Assembly (NCBI RefSeq): GCF_016907715.1
Contig: NZ_JAFBCM010000001.1
Span: forward strand, 3,596,001-3,660,000
Direction: 5' to 3'
DNA: 64,000 nucleotides
Source: Tenggerimyces flavus
GTDB lineage: Bacteria; Actinomycetota; Actinomycetes; Propionibacteriales; Actinopolymorphaceae
Below, one piece after another: positions 17,357 through 24,632 of the stretch. Position 1 is the stretch's first letter. Each line of letters opens with the position of its first letter. Both the position numbers and the translations under genes were made by a program. Below the pieces are notes generated by a model. That model was not told the origin of the DNA. It worked only from the letters and a program-made list of their open reading frames with translations, and did no database searches.

Positions 17357-18537
17357 CGGTACGCGTCCTCGGTCTTGATGGTGGGCTCGCCGACCGCGAA
17401 GCGGGCGATCGCTGGACGGCTTCGTACCAGGTCGAGGTCGACTTCGACCAGCCTGAGCGCGGCGAGCTTGTCCAGCGCGATGCCGAGGAGCTGCTCCTCG
17501 GCGCCAGGCTCGGTGACACCCTTGCGCCAGTAGGTGGAGAACTGGCGGGCCGCGTCCCGGACGAACGCGTGCAGCTCGTCCAACCTCGCCCGCTGTCTGG
17601 TCGACAGGTACTCCGCGACGAGCAACGTGACGTGCCCGTCGGTGCGCTGCTCGGGCATGCGCACGTCGGTGAGCTCGTCGTCCGGGTCGACCATCGCGAT
17701 GCCTTCCGCGCGGACCTCGGGCAGCAGTCCCGTCGCGTCCTCGATCCGGCGTGTGATCGCGGAGCGCTGGGAGGTCAGGTACGCCCGCTCCTCGTCGTCG
17801 AGCTCGTCGTAGTAGAGCACCGGGTCCTCCAGCAGCCGCCGAGTGAGCCTGCGCCGGATCGCCTGGTTGCGCAGGTCGTCGGTGTCGGGGATCGGCTCGT
17901 CGACCAGCTCCGCCAGCCGGTCCTCGAACGTCTCCGCGGTGATCGTCGACGGCCCGCGATGTCCGGACAGCATGGCGGCGAGCACGGGCCGGCGGATGTC
18001 GTACAACACGTCCCCGGTCGCTGACAGGTACGCGTCCTCGTCGCCGGCGACCTTGGTCAACACGCCCCAGTCGAGGAGGGTACGGATGACCGCGACGACG
18101 TCGGAGCGCTCGGCGCGAGTCTCGAGGGAGAACGCGAACCCGGCACCGGCGAGCTCCGGCTCGGTGGAGGCGTTCATGATCTCCTCGGCCAGCGACCCGA
18201 GCGTGGTCTGCGCATCGGCTCGCTCCAGCACGGCAAGGGCGAGGCAGAGCAGGACGTAGCGCCGACGGCCGAAGGGCTCCTTGGCGCGTCCCCGGGCCGG
18301 ATGGGTGGGGTCCGGCGCCGGCGGGTTGGTCGCCGGCTGGGTCTTGAACAACCGCGCCATCTCGGCGTCGACGTGCAGTCGCCAGCCGGTCTCTCGGCCG
18401 AGCCAGTCGCGCAGGTGAGACTGGTGCTGGCGGACGAGAACCACGGCGTCGGCGTCGGTCTCGGTGAGCAGCAGCGGCTTGGCCAGCAGGGCACGCAGTG
18501 CCCTACGGCGTTGGGCTGTCTCTTCTTCGGGGATCAT
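17353..18537 (-). CDS. jetB: Wadjet type II subunit JetB (TIGR02678/DUF2398)
   Basis: 394 aa, corresponding to the small kite/MukE-like regulatory subunit of the condensin complex; in Wadjet it bridges JetA and the JetC heads. The opening EEETAQRRRALRALLAKPLLL and the LCLALAVLERADAQTTLGSLAEEI region are typical of DUF2398. No enzymatic motif is seen. ATG 18537 overlaps the jetA stop and the end overlaps jetC, both as ATGA. The assignment rests on sequence style plus strict operon order. Confidence 0.87.
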   Translation of the reverse strand: MIPEEETAQRRRALRALLAKPLLLTETDADAVVLVRQHQSHLRDWLGRETGWRLHVDAEMARLFKTQPATNPPAPDPTHPARGRAKEPFGRRRYVLLCLALAVLERADAQTTLGSLAEEIMNASTEPELAGAGFAFSLETRAERSDVVAVIRTLLDWGVLTKVAGDEDAYLSATGDVLYDIRRPVLAAMLSGHRGPSTITAETFEDRLAELVDEPIPDTDDLRNQAIRRRLTRRLLEDPVLYYDELDDEERAYLTSQRSAITRRIEDATGLLPEVRAEGIAMVDPDDELTDVRMPEQRTDGHVTLLVAEYLSTRQRARLDELHAFVRDAARQFSTYWRKGVTEPGAEEQLLGIALDKLAALRLVEVDLDLVRSRPAIARFAVGEPTIKTEDAYR

Positions 18538-20057
18538 GCGGTGAGGTCCGTGATCTCGATCAGGTGCTCCGGGCCGGTCAGGCCGCCGTCCGCGGTCTCG
18601 ACGGACACCTCCGCGCCGCCTTCCACCAGCGACAGCCGAACCTCCATCGAGCCGTCGGCGGTCGTGGTCTTGACCTCAGTGTCGCCGGGAAGACGGGCGG
18701 CGAGGGCGTCACCGAGCAGGCCGAGGAACAGCCTGAACGCCCGTGCGTCCAGCACGCCCAGCTCCGACAGCAGAACCGGACCCTCCGTGGCGAGCAGACG
18801 CCGAGCGGCGGCGGTCTCGGCCGCTTCCCGTTCGGCCTGGTCCCGCAGCATCCGGCGGGCCAGGGAACGGTCCTCGATGCGATTGGGCTGGCCGCGGCGT
18901 TCGTACGATCCGGTCTTGCGCAGCTGTGGCGAGATCCGGATCGGCGGAGCTTCCTGCCAGGGCGTGGACGGGGGCGGATCGACCTCGTCCCATTCGGCGA
19001 CTGTCCCCGCGGTGACGGTGAGGTGGCGAGCCGGCGTGAGCCCGAACGCGGCCCGCCAGAGCCGGTGCATGGCCGCCTCGTCGGGCGCCTCCGCGAACCA
19101 TCGGGCCAGGGCCCGGAAGTCGGCCGACCGGTCGGAGCGGCCGGACCGACGCTCGTTCAGCAGGACGACGGTGTCGATGAGCTGTTTGATCGCGGTCACC
19201 GCGGCTTGGCGCAGCAGCCGGGACTGCGAAGGATGGCCCGTACCGGTGGAGACGAACCAGTCCCGGAGCCCGCGCCACCGGTTGTCCCAGTCGTCGGACG
19301 CGGCTGCCTCGGCATTCGCGTACGCCGCCGCGGCTTCGGTCTCGTCCGGCACCGCGTCGGACGCCTCGCGCTGAGCTGCCAGCCGCAGCAGCCGGTCGTG
19401 GCCGAGCCGCTCCAGGTCGGTGATCAGCACGGTGATCTGCGCGCCGGAGTTGGCGAGATCCGCGATGAACCGGTTGATGTAGTCGATCAGCCGTTCCTTG
19501 TACGCGAGGAAGCCGTCGACGTTGCCGTCGGAGAAGTCGATCGCTCGGCGCAGCGAGGACATGAACGCCTGGGCGTTGTCCGCCAGGGAGGAGAACCGCT
19601 CGGTCAGCGACAGCAGGAGGCGATGGGTCTTCGCGGGATCGGGGTCTGGCTCAGAGGCGAGCACCTTGAGCGCCTGCAGTTGCTCCGCGATGTCCTCCAG
19701 CGCGACGGACTGGAGGGCGCCGCGACGGCCGATCATTTCGTCGTAGAACGTCAACGCCTGCTCGGCCGCGTGTCCTTCGCCCGTGAGCTGATACAGGAAG
19801 CGCTTGCGATGGAAATCCTCGACCGAGGTCACTCGGCTCGTGTCGGGATCGGCCCTGAGGTTGCTCCACCCGGTCAGCTGGTCGAGCGCCTGCGCCAGGT
19901 GCTCATCGCTGAGCCGGCTCAGCTCGGCGGCCACGTCTTCCGGACGCAGGTGGACGATGAAGCGCTCCTTCGCCCGCGCGAAGACACGCATGATGTCGCG
20001 GTAGAGCGACACGTTCGGCGCGCTGAGGTGGGCGAACGGCTGAGCTGTGGTCGGCAC
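18534..20057 (-). CDS. jetA: Wadjet type II kleisin-like subunit JetA (TIGR02677/DUF2397)
   Basis: 507 aa, first gene of the operon. JetA acts as the kleisin (MukF-like) that closes the JetC ring. The start reads AHLSAPNVSLYRDIMRVFARAKERF, a characteristic DUF2397 opening, followed by a winged-helix-like domain and helical middle (about 150-300). An ADFRALARWFAEAPDEAAMHRLW segment is typical of the family. Start GTG 20057 has GGGGA just upstream. The 350 bases before it are non-coding and must contain the operon promoter. All four system genes are present and unbroken. Confidence 0.88.
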   Translation of the reverse strand: MPTTAQPFAHLSAPNVSLYRDIMRVFARAKERFIVHLRPEDVAAELSRLSDEHLAQALDQLTGWSNLRADPDTSRVTSVEDFHRKRFLYQLTGEGHAAEQALTFYDEMIGRRGALQSVALEDIAEQLQALKVLASEPDPDPAKTHRLLLSLTERFSSLADNAQAFMSSLRRAIDFSDGNVDGFLAYKERLIDYINRFIADLANSGAQITVLITDLERLGHDRLLRLAAQREASDAVPDETEAAAAYANAEAAASDDWDNRWRGLRDWFVSTGTGHPSQSRLLRQAAVTAIKQLIDTVVLLNERRSGRSDRSADFRALARWFAEAPDEAAMHRLWRAAFGLTPARHLTVTAGTVAEWDEVDPPPSTPWQEAPPIRISPQLRKTGSYERRGQPNRIEDRSLARRMLRDQAEREAAETAAARRLLATEGPVLLSELGVLDARAFRLFLGLLGDALAARLPGDTEVKTTTADGSMEVRLSLVEGGAEVSVETADGGLTGPEHLIEITDLTA

Positions 20058-20325
20058 GATGGTCCCCGCCTATCGAGCGGCCAGGTCTATGGTCGGCTGG
20101 AGCATGAGGCGACGGTACCCACCCACACCGACAGCTGTGATGGCAGTGGTGAGCTTCGGGATTTCGTGATGGGTTGGGCGGCTCTGGTCTGTGATGTGTC
20201 GAGACCTCTGTGGTGCTGGAGGGGCCTGGGTTTTGGCGTCTGAGGCGATCGGAGCGGGGTGGGCTTGCGTGTGGTCGCCTCACCTGGCCAGTGGCCCCTC
20301 TACCTGGCGTACACCCCACGTAAAG

Positions 20326-20359
20326 GGGCCAATGATCATGTAAACATGATCATTGGCCC
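20326..20359 (-). terminator. Perfect hairpin, likely terminator of the adenosine deaminase operon
   Basis: Arms GGGCCAATGATCATG and CATGATCATTGGCCC (15 bp, perfect) with a four-base loop. On the minus strand it lies 48 bases after the ada stop and is followed by CCTTTACG, a short T-run. A second, overlapping pairing TGGCCCCT (20292-20299) with AGGGGCCA (20324-20331) is also possible. The rest of the gap 20058-20406 shows no gene, only the presumed jetA promoter region. Confidence 0.65.
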
Positions 20360-20406
20360 GGGGCTGGGCCGGTCGCACCAGCCAACCGCCGGACGAAGGA
20401 TCGAGG

Positions 20407-21450
20407 TTAGTGGGATACGTAGGCCTTGGCGACGTCTGCCCAGAGGCGTTCGCGCTCGAGGTAGGGGAGGAACGTCGCGTCGACGGCGTTGAGGGTGAGC
20501 CTGGCGATGTCGTCGGTGCCGTAGTCGAACGCGTCGGCGACGTGCTTGAGCTCCTGACTGGTGGAGGTGTCGCTCATCAGCCGGTTGTCGCTGCTGACCG
20601 TGACCGCGAAGCCCAGCTGGTCGAGCCTGCCGATCGGGTGGTCCTCGTACGAGGCGGCGCCGCCGGTGTGGACGTTCGACGTGGGGCAGATCTCGAGCGG
20701 GATGCGCCGGTCGCGTACGTACGTCGCGAGCGGGCTCAAGTGGTCGCCGTCGATCTCCGCGGCGATGCTGACGCCGTGGCCGATTCGCCAAGCACCACAG
20801 CGATGTACGGCCTGCGCGAGCGGTCGCGGGCCGAGCCACTCGCCGGCGTGGATCGTCACCGGCATCCCCGCGTTGGCGAGCAGCTCGAACGCCTCGAGGT
20901 GCGCGATCGGCGGGAAGCCCACCTCGGCGCCGGCGATGTCGTACCCGCTCACGCCGTCGTCGCGATGGCGCAACGTGAGCTCGGCGATCTCGACCGAACG
21001 GGACGTGTGGCGCATCGCGCAGAGCAGCAGCCCCATCCGAATGCGCCCGCCGGACTCGCGTTCGCCGGCGCGAAGCCCCTCGAGGACCGCGGAGACGGTC
21101 TCGTCCAAGGAGAGCCCCGCCTCGAGGTGCTGCTCCGGCGCGAAGCGCGTCTCGGCGTAGACCACGCCGTCGTCCGCGAGATCGACCGCGGTCTCCGCGG
21201 CGACGCGGGCGAGCTGGTCCTTCGTCTGCATCACCGCACAGGTCTGGGCGAACGTCTCGAGGTAGCGCAGCAACGACTTCGAGGTGGCCGCCTCGACGAA
21301 CCACCGGTGCAGCGCCTCGGTGTCGGTCGTCGGCAGCCCGCCGTACCCGGCCTCGGCCGCCAGCTCCACGATCGTCGCCGGCCGCAACCCGCCGTCGAGA
21401 TGGTCGTGCAGAGCGATCTTCGGCAGCCGCCGCAGCGTCTCGAGGTCCAC
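20407..21450 (-). CDS. add: Adenosine deaminase
   Basis: 347 aa, zinc enzyme converting (deoxy)adenosine to inosine in the cytoplasm for purine salvage. All key motifs are seen: zinc ligands in LHDHLDGG (H15, H17), the catalytic Glu region VTIHAGEW, the RIGHG His, and SSDNRLMS, which carries the metal-binding Asp (Asp-Asn in place of the usual Asp-Asp pair). LEICPTSNVHTG is also diagnostic. Length is normal. It starts at GTG 21450, 20 bases after the 49-aa gene on the same strand, so it ends a leftward operon. Confidence 0.92.
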   Translation of the reverse strand: MDLETLRRLPKIALHDHLDGGLRPATIVELAAEAGYGGLPTTDTEALHRWFVEAATSKSLLRYLETFAQTCAVMQTKDQLARVAAETAVDLADDGVVYAETRFAPEQHLEAGLSLDETVSAVLEGLRAGERESGGRIRMGLLLCAMRHTSRSVEIAELTLRHRDDGVSGYDIAGAEVGFPPIAHLEAFELLANAGMPVTIHAGEWLGPRPLAQAVHRCGAWRIGHGVSIAAEIDGDHLSPLATYVRDRRIPLEICPTSNVHTGGAASYEDHPIGRLDQLGFAVTVSSDNRLMSDTSTSQELKHVADAFDYGTDDIARLTLNAVDATFLPYLERERLWADVAKAYVSH

Positions 21451-21470
21451 GGGCGCTCAGCTTAGGGGGC

Positions 21471-21620
21471 TCAGACCGTGACCAGCTTCCGGTGCTTCAC
21501 GCCGTAGCCGGCCGGCAACCTGCCCTCGGCGAGCATGCGCAGCGGGCACCGCGTGCAGCGCGGCTTGGTGACGCAGCACTTCTTCTTCGGCTTCTTGAGC
21601 TTCTTCGGCTTCTTGCCCAT
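21471..21620 (-). CDS. Small Cys/Lys-rich conserved protein (49 aa)
   Basis: A short gene of 49 codons with ATG 21620, TGA 21473-21471, and GGGAG nine bases upstream of the start. The N-terminus is a Lys/Pro run (MGKKPKKLKKPKKK), followed by CCVTKPRCTRCPLRML, a four-cysteine arrangement (Cys-Cys-x6-Cys-x2-Cys) that could bind zinc, and a basic tail. I believe small actinobacterial proteins with this CC..PRC.RCP pattern are widespread but uncharacterised. The basic charge suggests nucleic-acid or ribosome contact (inference). It sits 35 bases after the NTF2-like gene and 20 before add. Confidence 0.75.
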   Translation of the reverse strand: MGKKPKKLKKPKKKCCVTKPRCTRCPLRMLAEGRLPAGYGVKHRKLVTV

Positions 21621-21655
21621 GCACTCCCGCCTCGACAACCGGCAGAAGTGTAGCC

Positions 21656-22102
21656 TTACCTAACTCGTGGCGTACGTGGCGAGGTCGTCGCGCGTTCGGC
21701 TGCCTGTGCCACCAGGCTGTCGTTGCCGTCGGTGTAGTACAGCTGCAACGTGAAGTCGACGATCTGCTCGTCCACGATCCTGGCGACATAGTGGCCGTAC
21801 ACCCGCCAGACCGGACCGCCCTCGGCGCCGGCGAGGTGGTGGACGGCCTGGACGTGGGTCTCGAGCCAGCCGTCGTCGGTGACCACGCACGGACCGGTCT
21901 GGTGTTGCGTCGCCTCGAACCCCGGGAACACGCCCTGCCACCGCGCGACGAGATCGTCCGCCGCGATGACCTCGGGATCGCCACCCATCAGCTCGGTGTA
22001 GTCGGTGCGGACCGTGTCGGCGAAGCACGTGCGGACGGTCGCCCAGTCCAGCGCGTCGACCGCGTGCAGCATGCGGGTGAGTACGTCAGCGGGCGAAGGC
22101 AT
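21656..22102 (-). CDS. NTF2/SnoaL-like domain protein
   Basis: 148 aa with the cone-shaped NTF2-like fold pattern: an N-terminal helix (VLTRMLHAVDALDWATVRTCFADTVRTDYTELMGG), then strands ending VYGHYVARIVDEQIVDFTLQLYYTDG. Members include polyketide cyclases, small dehydratases and binding proteins; no specific activity can be read here. It overlaps the upstream NmrA-like gene by 17 bases, so the two are coupled and may act on the same small molecule. Confidence 0.8.
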   Translation of the reverse strand: MPSPADVLTRMLHAVDALDWATVRTCFADTVRTDYTELMGGDPEVIAADDLVARWQGVFPGFEATQHQTGPCVVTDDGWLETHVQAVHHLAGAEGGPVWRVYGHYVARIVDEQIVDFTLQLYYTDGNDSLVAQAAERATTSPRTPRVR

Positions 22103-22910
22103 CGGCGTTCTCCACCACCCAGTGCAGGAAGGACTTCGGCTGGCGGCCGGCGACCTCGATGATGGTCGGCCGCACGGTGGTCTCGTCGAGCGTGCCGTCG
22201 ACGAAGAACGAGAAGAACGCGTTCACGTACGGCTCCGGCATCTCGCCGAGCATCCGCGCCCGTGCGTCCTCGTTCGGCTCGGCCTCGAACGTCAGCGGCC
22301 GGTTCAGCACCTCCGCGAGGACGGCGACGCGTTGGGCTGGCGTCAGCGCCTCCGGTCCGGTCAGCGCGTACACCTTGCCCTCGTGCCCGTCGCCGGTGAG
22401 CGCCTCGGCGGCGACCAAGGCGATGTCGGCGGGGTCGATCATCGCGATCGGGACGTCCGCGAACGGGGCCCGCACGACGTCGCCCGCGCGCAGCTGGGGG
22501 AGCCACTGGAGCGTGTTCGACATGAAGCTCACCGGCCGCAGGAACGTCCAAGCGAGACCGGACCGCCTGACCGCCGCCTCGGTGCGGATCATGTACGCCG
22601 ACACCGGATTGTCGGTGTTCGTCGCGACCGCCGAGCCGCCGGACAGCGACGCGATCCGCCGCACGCCAGCCTTCGCCGCCTCGGTCGCGATCTCGTCGGC
22701 GTAGCCGGGCATGAGGAACAGCCCGTCCACGCCGTCGAACGCGTTCCGCAGACTCGAAGCGTCGTTCAGGTCGCCGACCGCGGGCTCGACCCCGTCCGGC
22801 AACGGCTTCGAGGGGTCGCGAACGACGGCCCGCACGCCGACGCCGCGGTCCAGCAGCTGGCGCACCAGCGCGCCACCGACGTTCCCGGTCGCTCCGGTCA
22901 CCAGGATCAC
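22086..22910 (-). CDS. NmrA-like NAD(P)-binding reductase
   Basis: 274 aa, atypical short-chain dehydrogenase. The N-terminal VTGATGNVGGALVRQLL is the Rossmann dinucleotide site. DGVDGLFLMPG and RRIASLSGGSA follow the NmrA/quinone-oxidoreductase pattern; the canonical SDR Tyr-x3-Lys is not evident, as usual in this family. It may be a redox-sensing regulator or an NADPH-dependent reductase. Start GTG 22910 overlaps the stop of the upstream hydrolase gene (GTGA), so I prefer it to the longer open frame reaching 23462. Confidence 0.85.
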   Translation of the reverse strand: MILVTGATGNVGGALVRQLLDRGVGVRAVVRDPSKPLPDGVEPAVGDLNDASSLRNAFDGVDGLFLMPGYADEIATEAAKAGVRRIASLSGGSAVATNTDNPVSAYMIRTEAAVRRSGLAWTFLRPVSFMSNTLQWLPQLRAGDVVRAPFADVPIAMIDPADIALVAAEALTGDGHEGKVYALTGPEALTPAQRVAVLAEVLNRPLTFEAEPNEDARARMLGEMPEPYVNAFFSFFVDGTLDETTVRPTIIEVAGRQPKSFLHWVVENADAFAR

Positions 22911-23794
22911 GACAGCGTCCTCCGGAAGTGCTGGTCTGCCGCGTCGACGGACATCGCCACCTGCTGCTCCTGGTCGTAGAAGTCGATCTGCGTTCCCTCG
23001 GCCCACACAACCTCGCTCGGGCCGGCCAACGTGGACGCTACTCGGCGCAGGTTGTCGGGCAGAACCGCGTCTTCGCTGTGCACGAAGAGCGTCGGCACGG
23101 ACACCTCGGCCGCCGCCGACAGACCGTCGAACGTCAGCCAGTACGCCCAGCTGAACTCCGCCATCTCGTTCGCCCACGTCGGGACCGCGCCGCGGCCTGG
23201 CTCGGCGTAGTACGGCAGCTCGAACGACATCCCCGCGCGGTCGTTGCCGTTCTCGTACGCCGGCACCGTCCGCACCTCGCCGGTCCGCTGGAAATGCTCG
23301 AACGCCTCCGCCGCGCGGGCGAGCCGCATCGCGACGCCCTGCTCGCCGCCGTAGAACGGCGCCACGGACTCGGCGTCGTGGTACCAGCCCGCGACGCTCG
23401 CGAACGAGGCGATCGGCGCGCCCCTCGCGATCGCACGCAGCGCGTACTGCGCCGACGCGCACACCGCCAGGTAGGCGACAGCGCCGGGGCGGACGTACGA
23501 CAGCGTCGACACGGTCCGCGCCGCGGCGATGATGTCCTCGATCTTGCGCGCCGGCAGCTCGGCGTGGCGCGGCGTCCCGCCGCTCGCGCCGAAGCCCGCG
23601 AAGTCGAACGTGAAGACGGTGTAGCCGCGGTCCGCGAGCCTGGCCGCGTACAGGTCGGCCATCTGTTCCTTCACGGTGAGCCAGGAGCCGGTGACGATCA
23701 CCGCGGGCTGCCGCTCGGTCAGGTTGTCGACATCGCGATGGACGTGCACGGCGAGTGGGGTGTCGCCGTGGAAGAACTGGAACGGGGTGGTCAC
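22907..23794 (-). CDS. Alpha/beta hydrolase
   Basis: About 295 aa, predicted cytosolic. VIVTGSWLTVKEQMADLYAARLADRGYTVFTFDFAGFG is the classic first half of the fold. The nucleophile elbow is unusual, AVCASAQYAL (Cys-Ala-Ser rather than Gly-x-Ser-x-Gly). VPTLFVHSEDAVLPDN gives the acidic residue; a C-terminal His is less clear. Similar proteins are annotated as DLH-like or peptidase-like hydrolases; the substrate is unknown. I take GTG 23794 (VTTPFQFFHGD) as start, 25 bases after the AraC gene; the open frame upstream to 23953 overlaps that gene. Confidence 0.8.
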   Translation of the reverse strand: MTTPFQFFHGDTPLAVHVHRDVDNLTERQPAVIVTGSWLTVKEQMADLYAARLADRGYTVFTFDFAGFGASGGTPRHAELPARKIEDIIAAARTVSTLSYVRPGAVAYLAVCASAQYALRAIARGAPIASFASVAGWYHDAESVAPFYGGEQGVAMRLARAAEAFEHFQRTGEVRTVPAYENGNDRAGMSFELPYYAEPGRGAVPTWANEMAEFSWAYWLTFDGLSAAAEVSVPTLFVHSEDAVLPDNLRRVASTLAGPSEVVWAEGTQIDFYDQEQQVAMSVDAADQHFRRTLS

Positions 23795-23819
23795 GCCCGC
23801 GAGGCTGCCATGCAACTCC

Positions 23820-24632
23820 CTACGCTGGGAGGGTCCGATTTTGCTGTCCTCGGACCTCGCCGGGCAGCAGGCCGAGCTCGCGGCGGAACACCCGGCGGAA
23901 GTGGCTGACGTTCGCGAACCCGACCGCGTGCGCCACCTCGACCACGCTGGCATCGGTCTCGCGCAGCTGAGTCCGGGCTCGCTCGACGCGGCGTGCGGTG
24001 ACGAACTGGTGCGGGGTCAGTCCGGTCGTGGTCCGGAACGCGCGGGCGAAGTGGAACGGGCTGAGCGCGGCCACGCCGGCGAGCTGGTCGAGCGTGATCG
24101 TCTCGCCGACCTGCGCGTCGACGTACTCCGCGATCCGGTCGACGAGCCTGCGGTCCAGCGCGCCGACCGGCGGGATCGCGGGCCGCGGAGCGGGGCCGTA
24201 CTCCGAGCCCAGGTGCGCGGCCAGCCGGTGCGCGATCGTGCTCGCCTCGACGTCGCCGAGCGGCACCCCGGTGAGGTGCGCGCGGCGAAGCCGATGGGCG
24301 ATCCCGATGACCACGCCGTCCCGGGCGTCGACCGTGGTCGCGACCTCGCGGCTGGCGAGGAGCTCGGCGTCGAGGTAGATCTCCAACGCCTCGGTGGGAT
24401 CGGCGACCTCGGTCCAGGTGATCGCCACGTCGCCAGTGACGAACACAGCACCCGGGCGTACGTCGGCGCGTTCCGCCCGGCCGTCGACCTCACGGACGAG
24501 GCCCGTGTGGCGGCTGAACGACACCCCGATCTGGTACGGCTTCGTGGTCGTCGTGCCGGGATGCGGCGGCAGCGAGGCGTACTCCGACCGCATCCCCGGC
24601 CAGCTCAATGTCGAGGTCAGGGTCGGGCTCAC
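23820..24632 (-). CDS. AraC-family transcriptional regulator
   Basis: 270 aa. An N-terminal cupin-like sensor (about 1-160) precedes a C-terminal double helix-turn-helix: ITLDQLAGVAALSPFHFARAFR then VVEVAHAVGFANVSHFRRVFRRELG, followed by LLPGEVR. Start GTG 24632 overlaps the stop of the peptidase gene (GTGA). It is probably a local activator of the operon it sits in (hydrolase, reductase, NTF2-like), but its ligand is unknown. Confidence 0.9.
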   Translation of the reverse strand: MSPTLTSTLSWPGMRSEYASLPPHPGTTTTKPYQIGVSFSRHTGLVREVDGRAERADVRPGAVFVTGDVAITWTEVADPTEALEIYLDAELLASREVATTVDARDGVVIGIAHRLRRAHLTGVPLGDVEASTIAHRLAAHLGSEYGPAPRPAIPPVGALDRRLVDRIAEYVDAQVGETITLDQLAGVAALSPFHFARAFRTTTGLTPHQFVTARRVERARTQLRETDASVVEVAHAVGFANVSHFRRVFRRELGLLPGEVRGQQNRTLPA

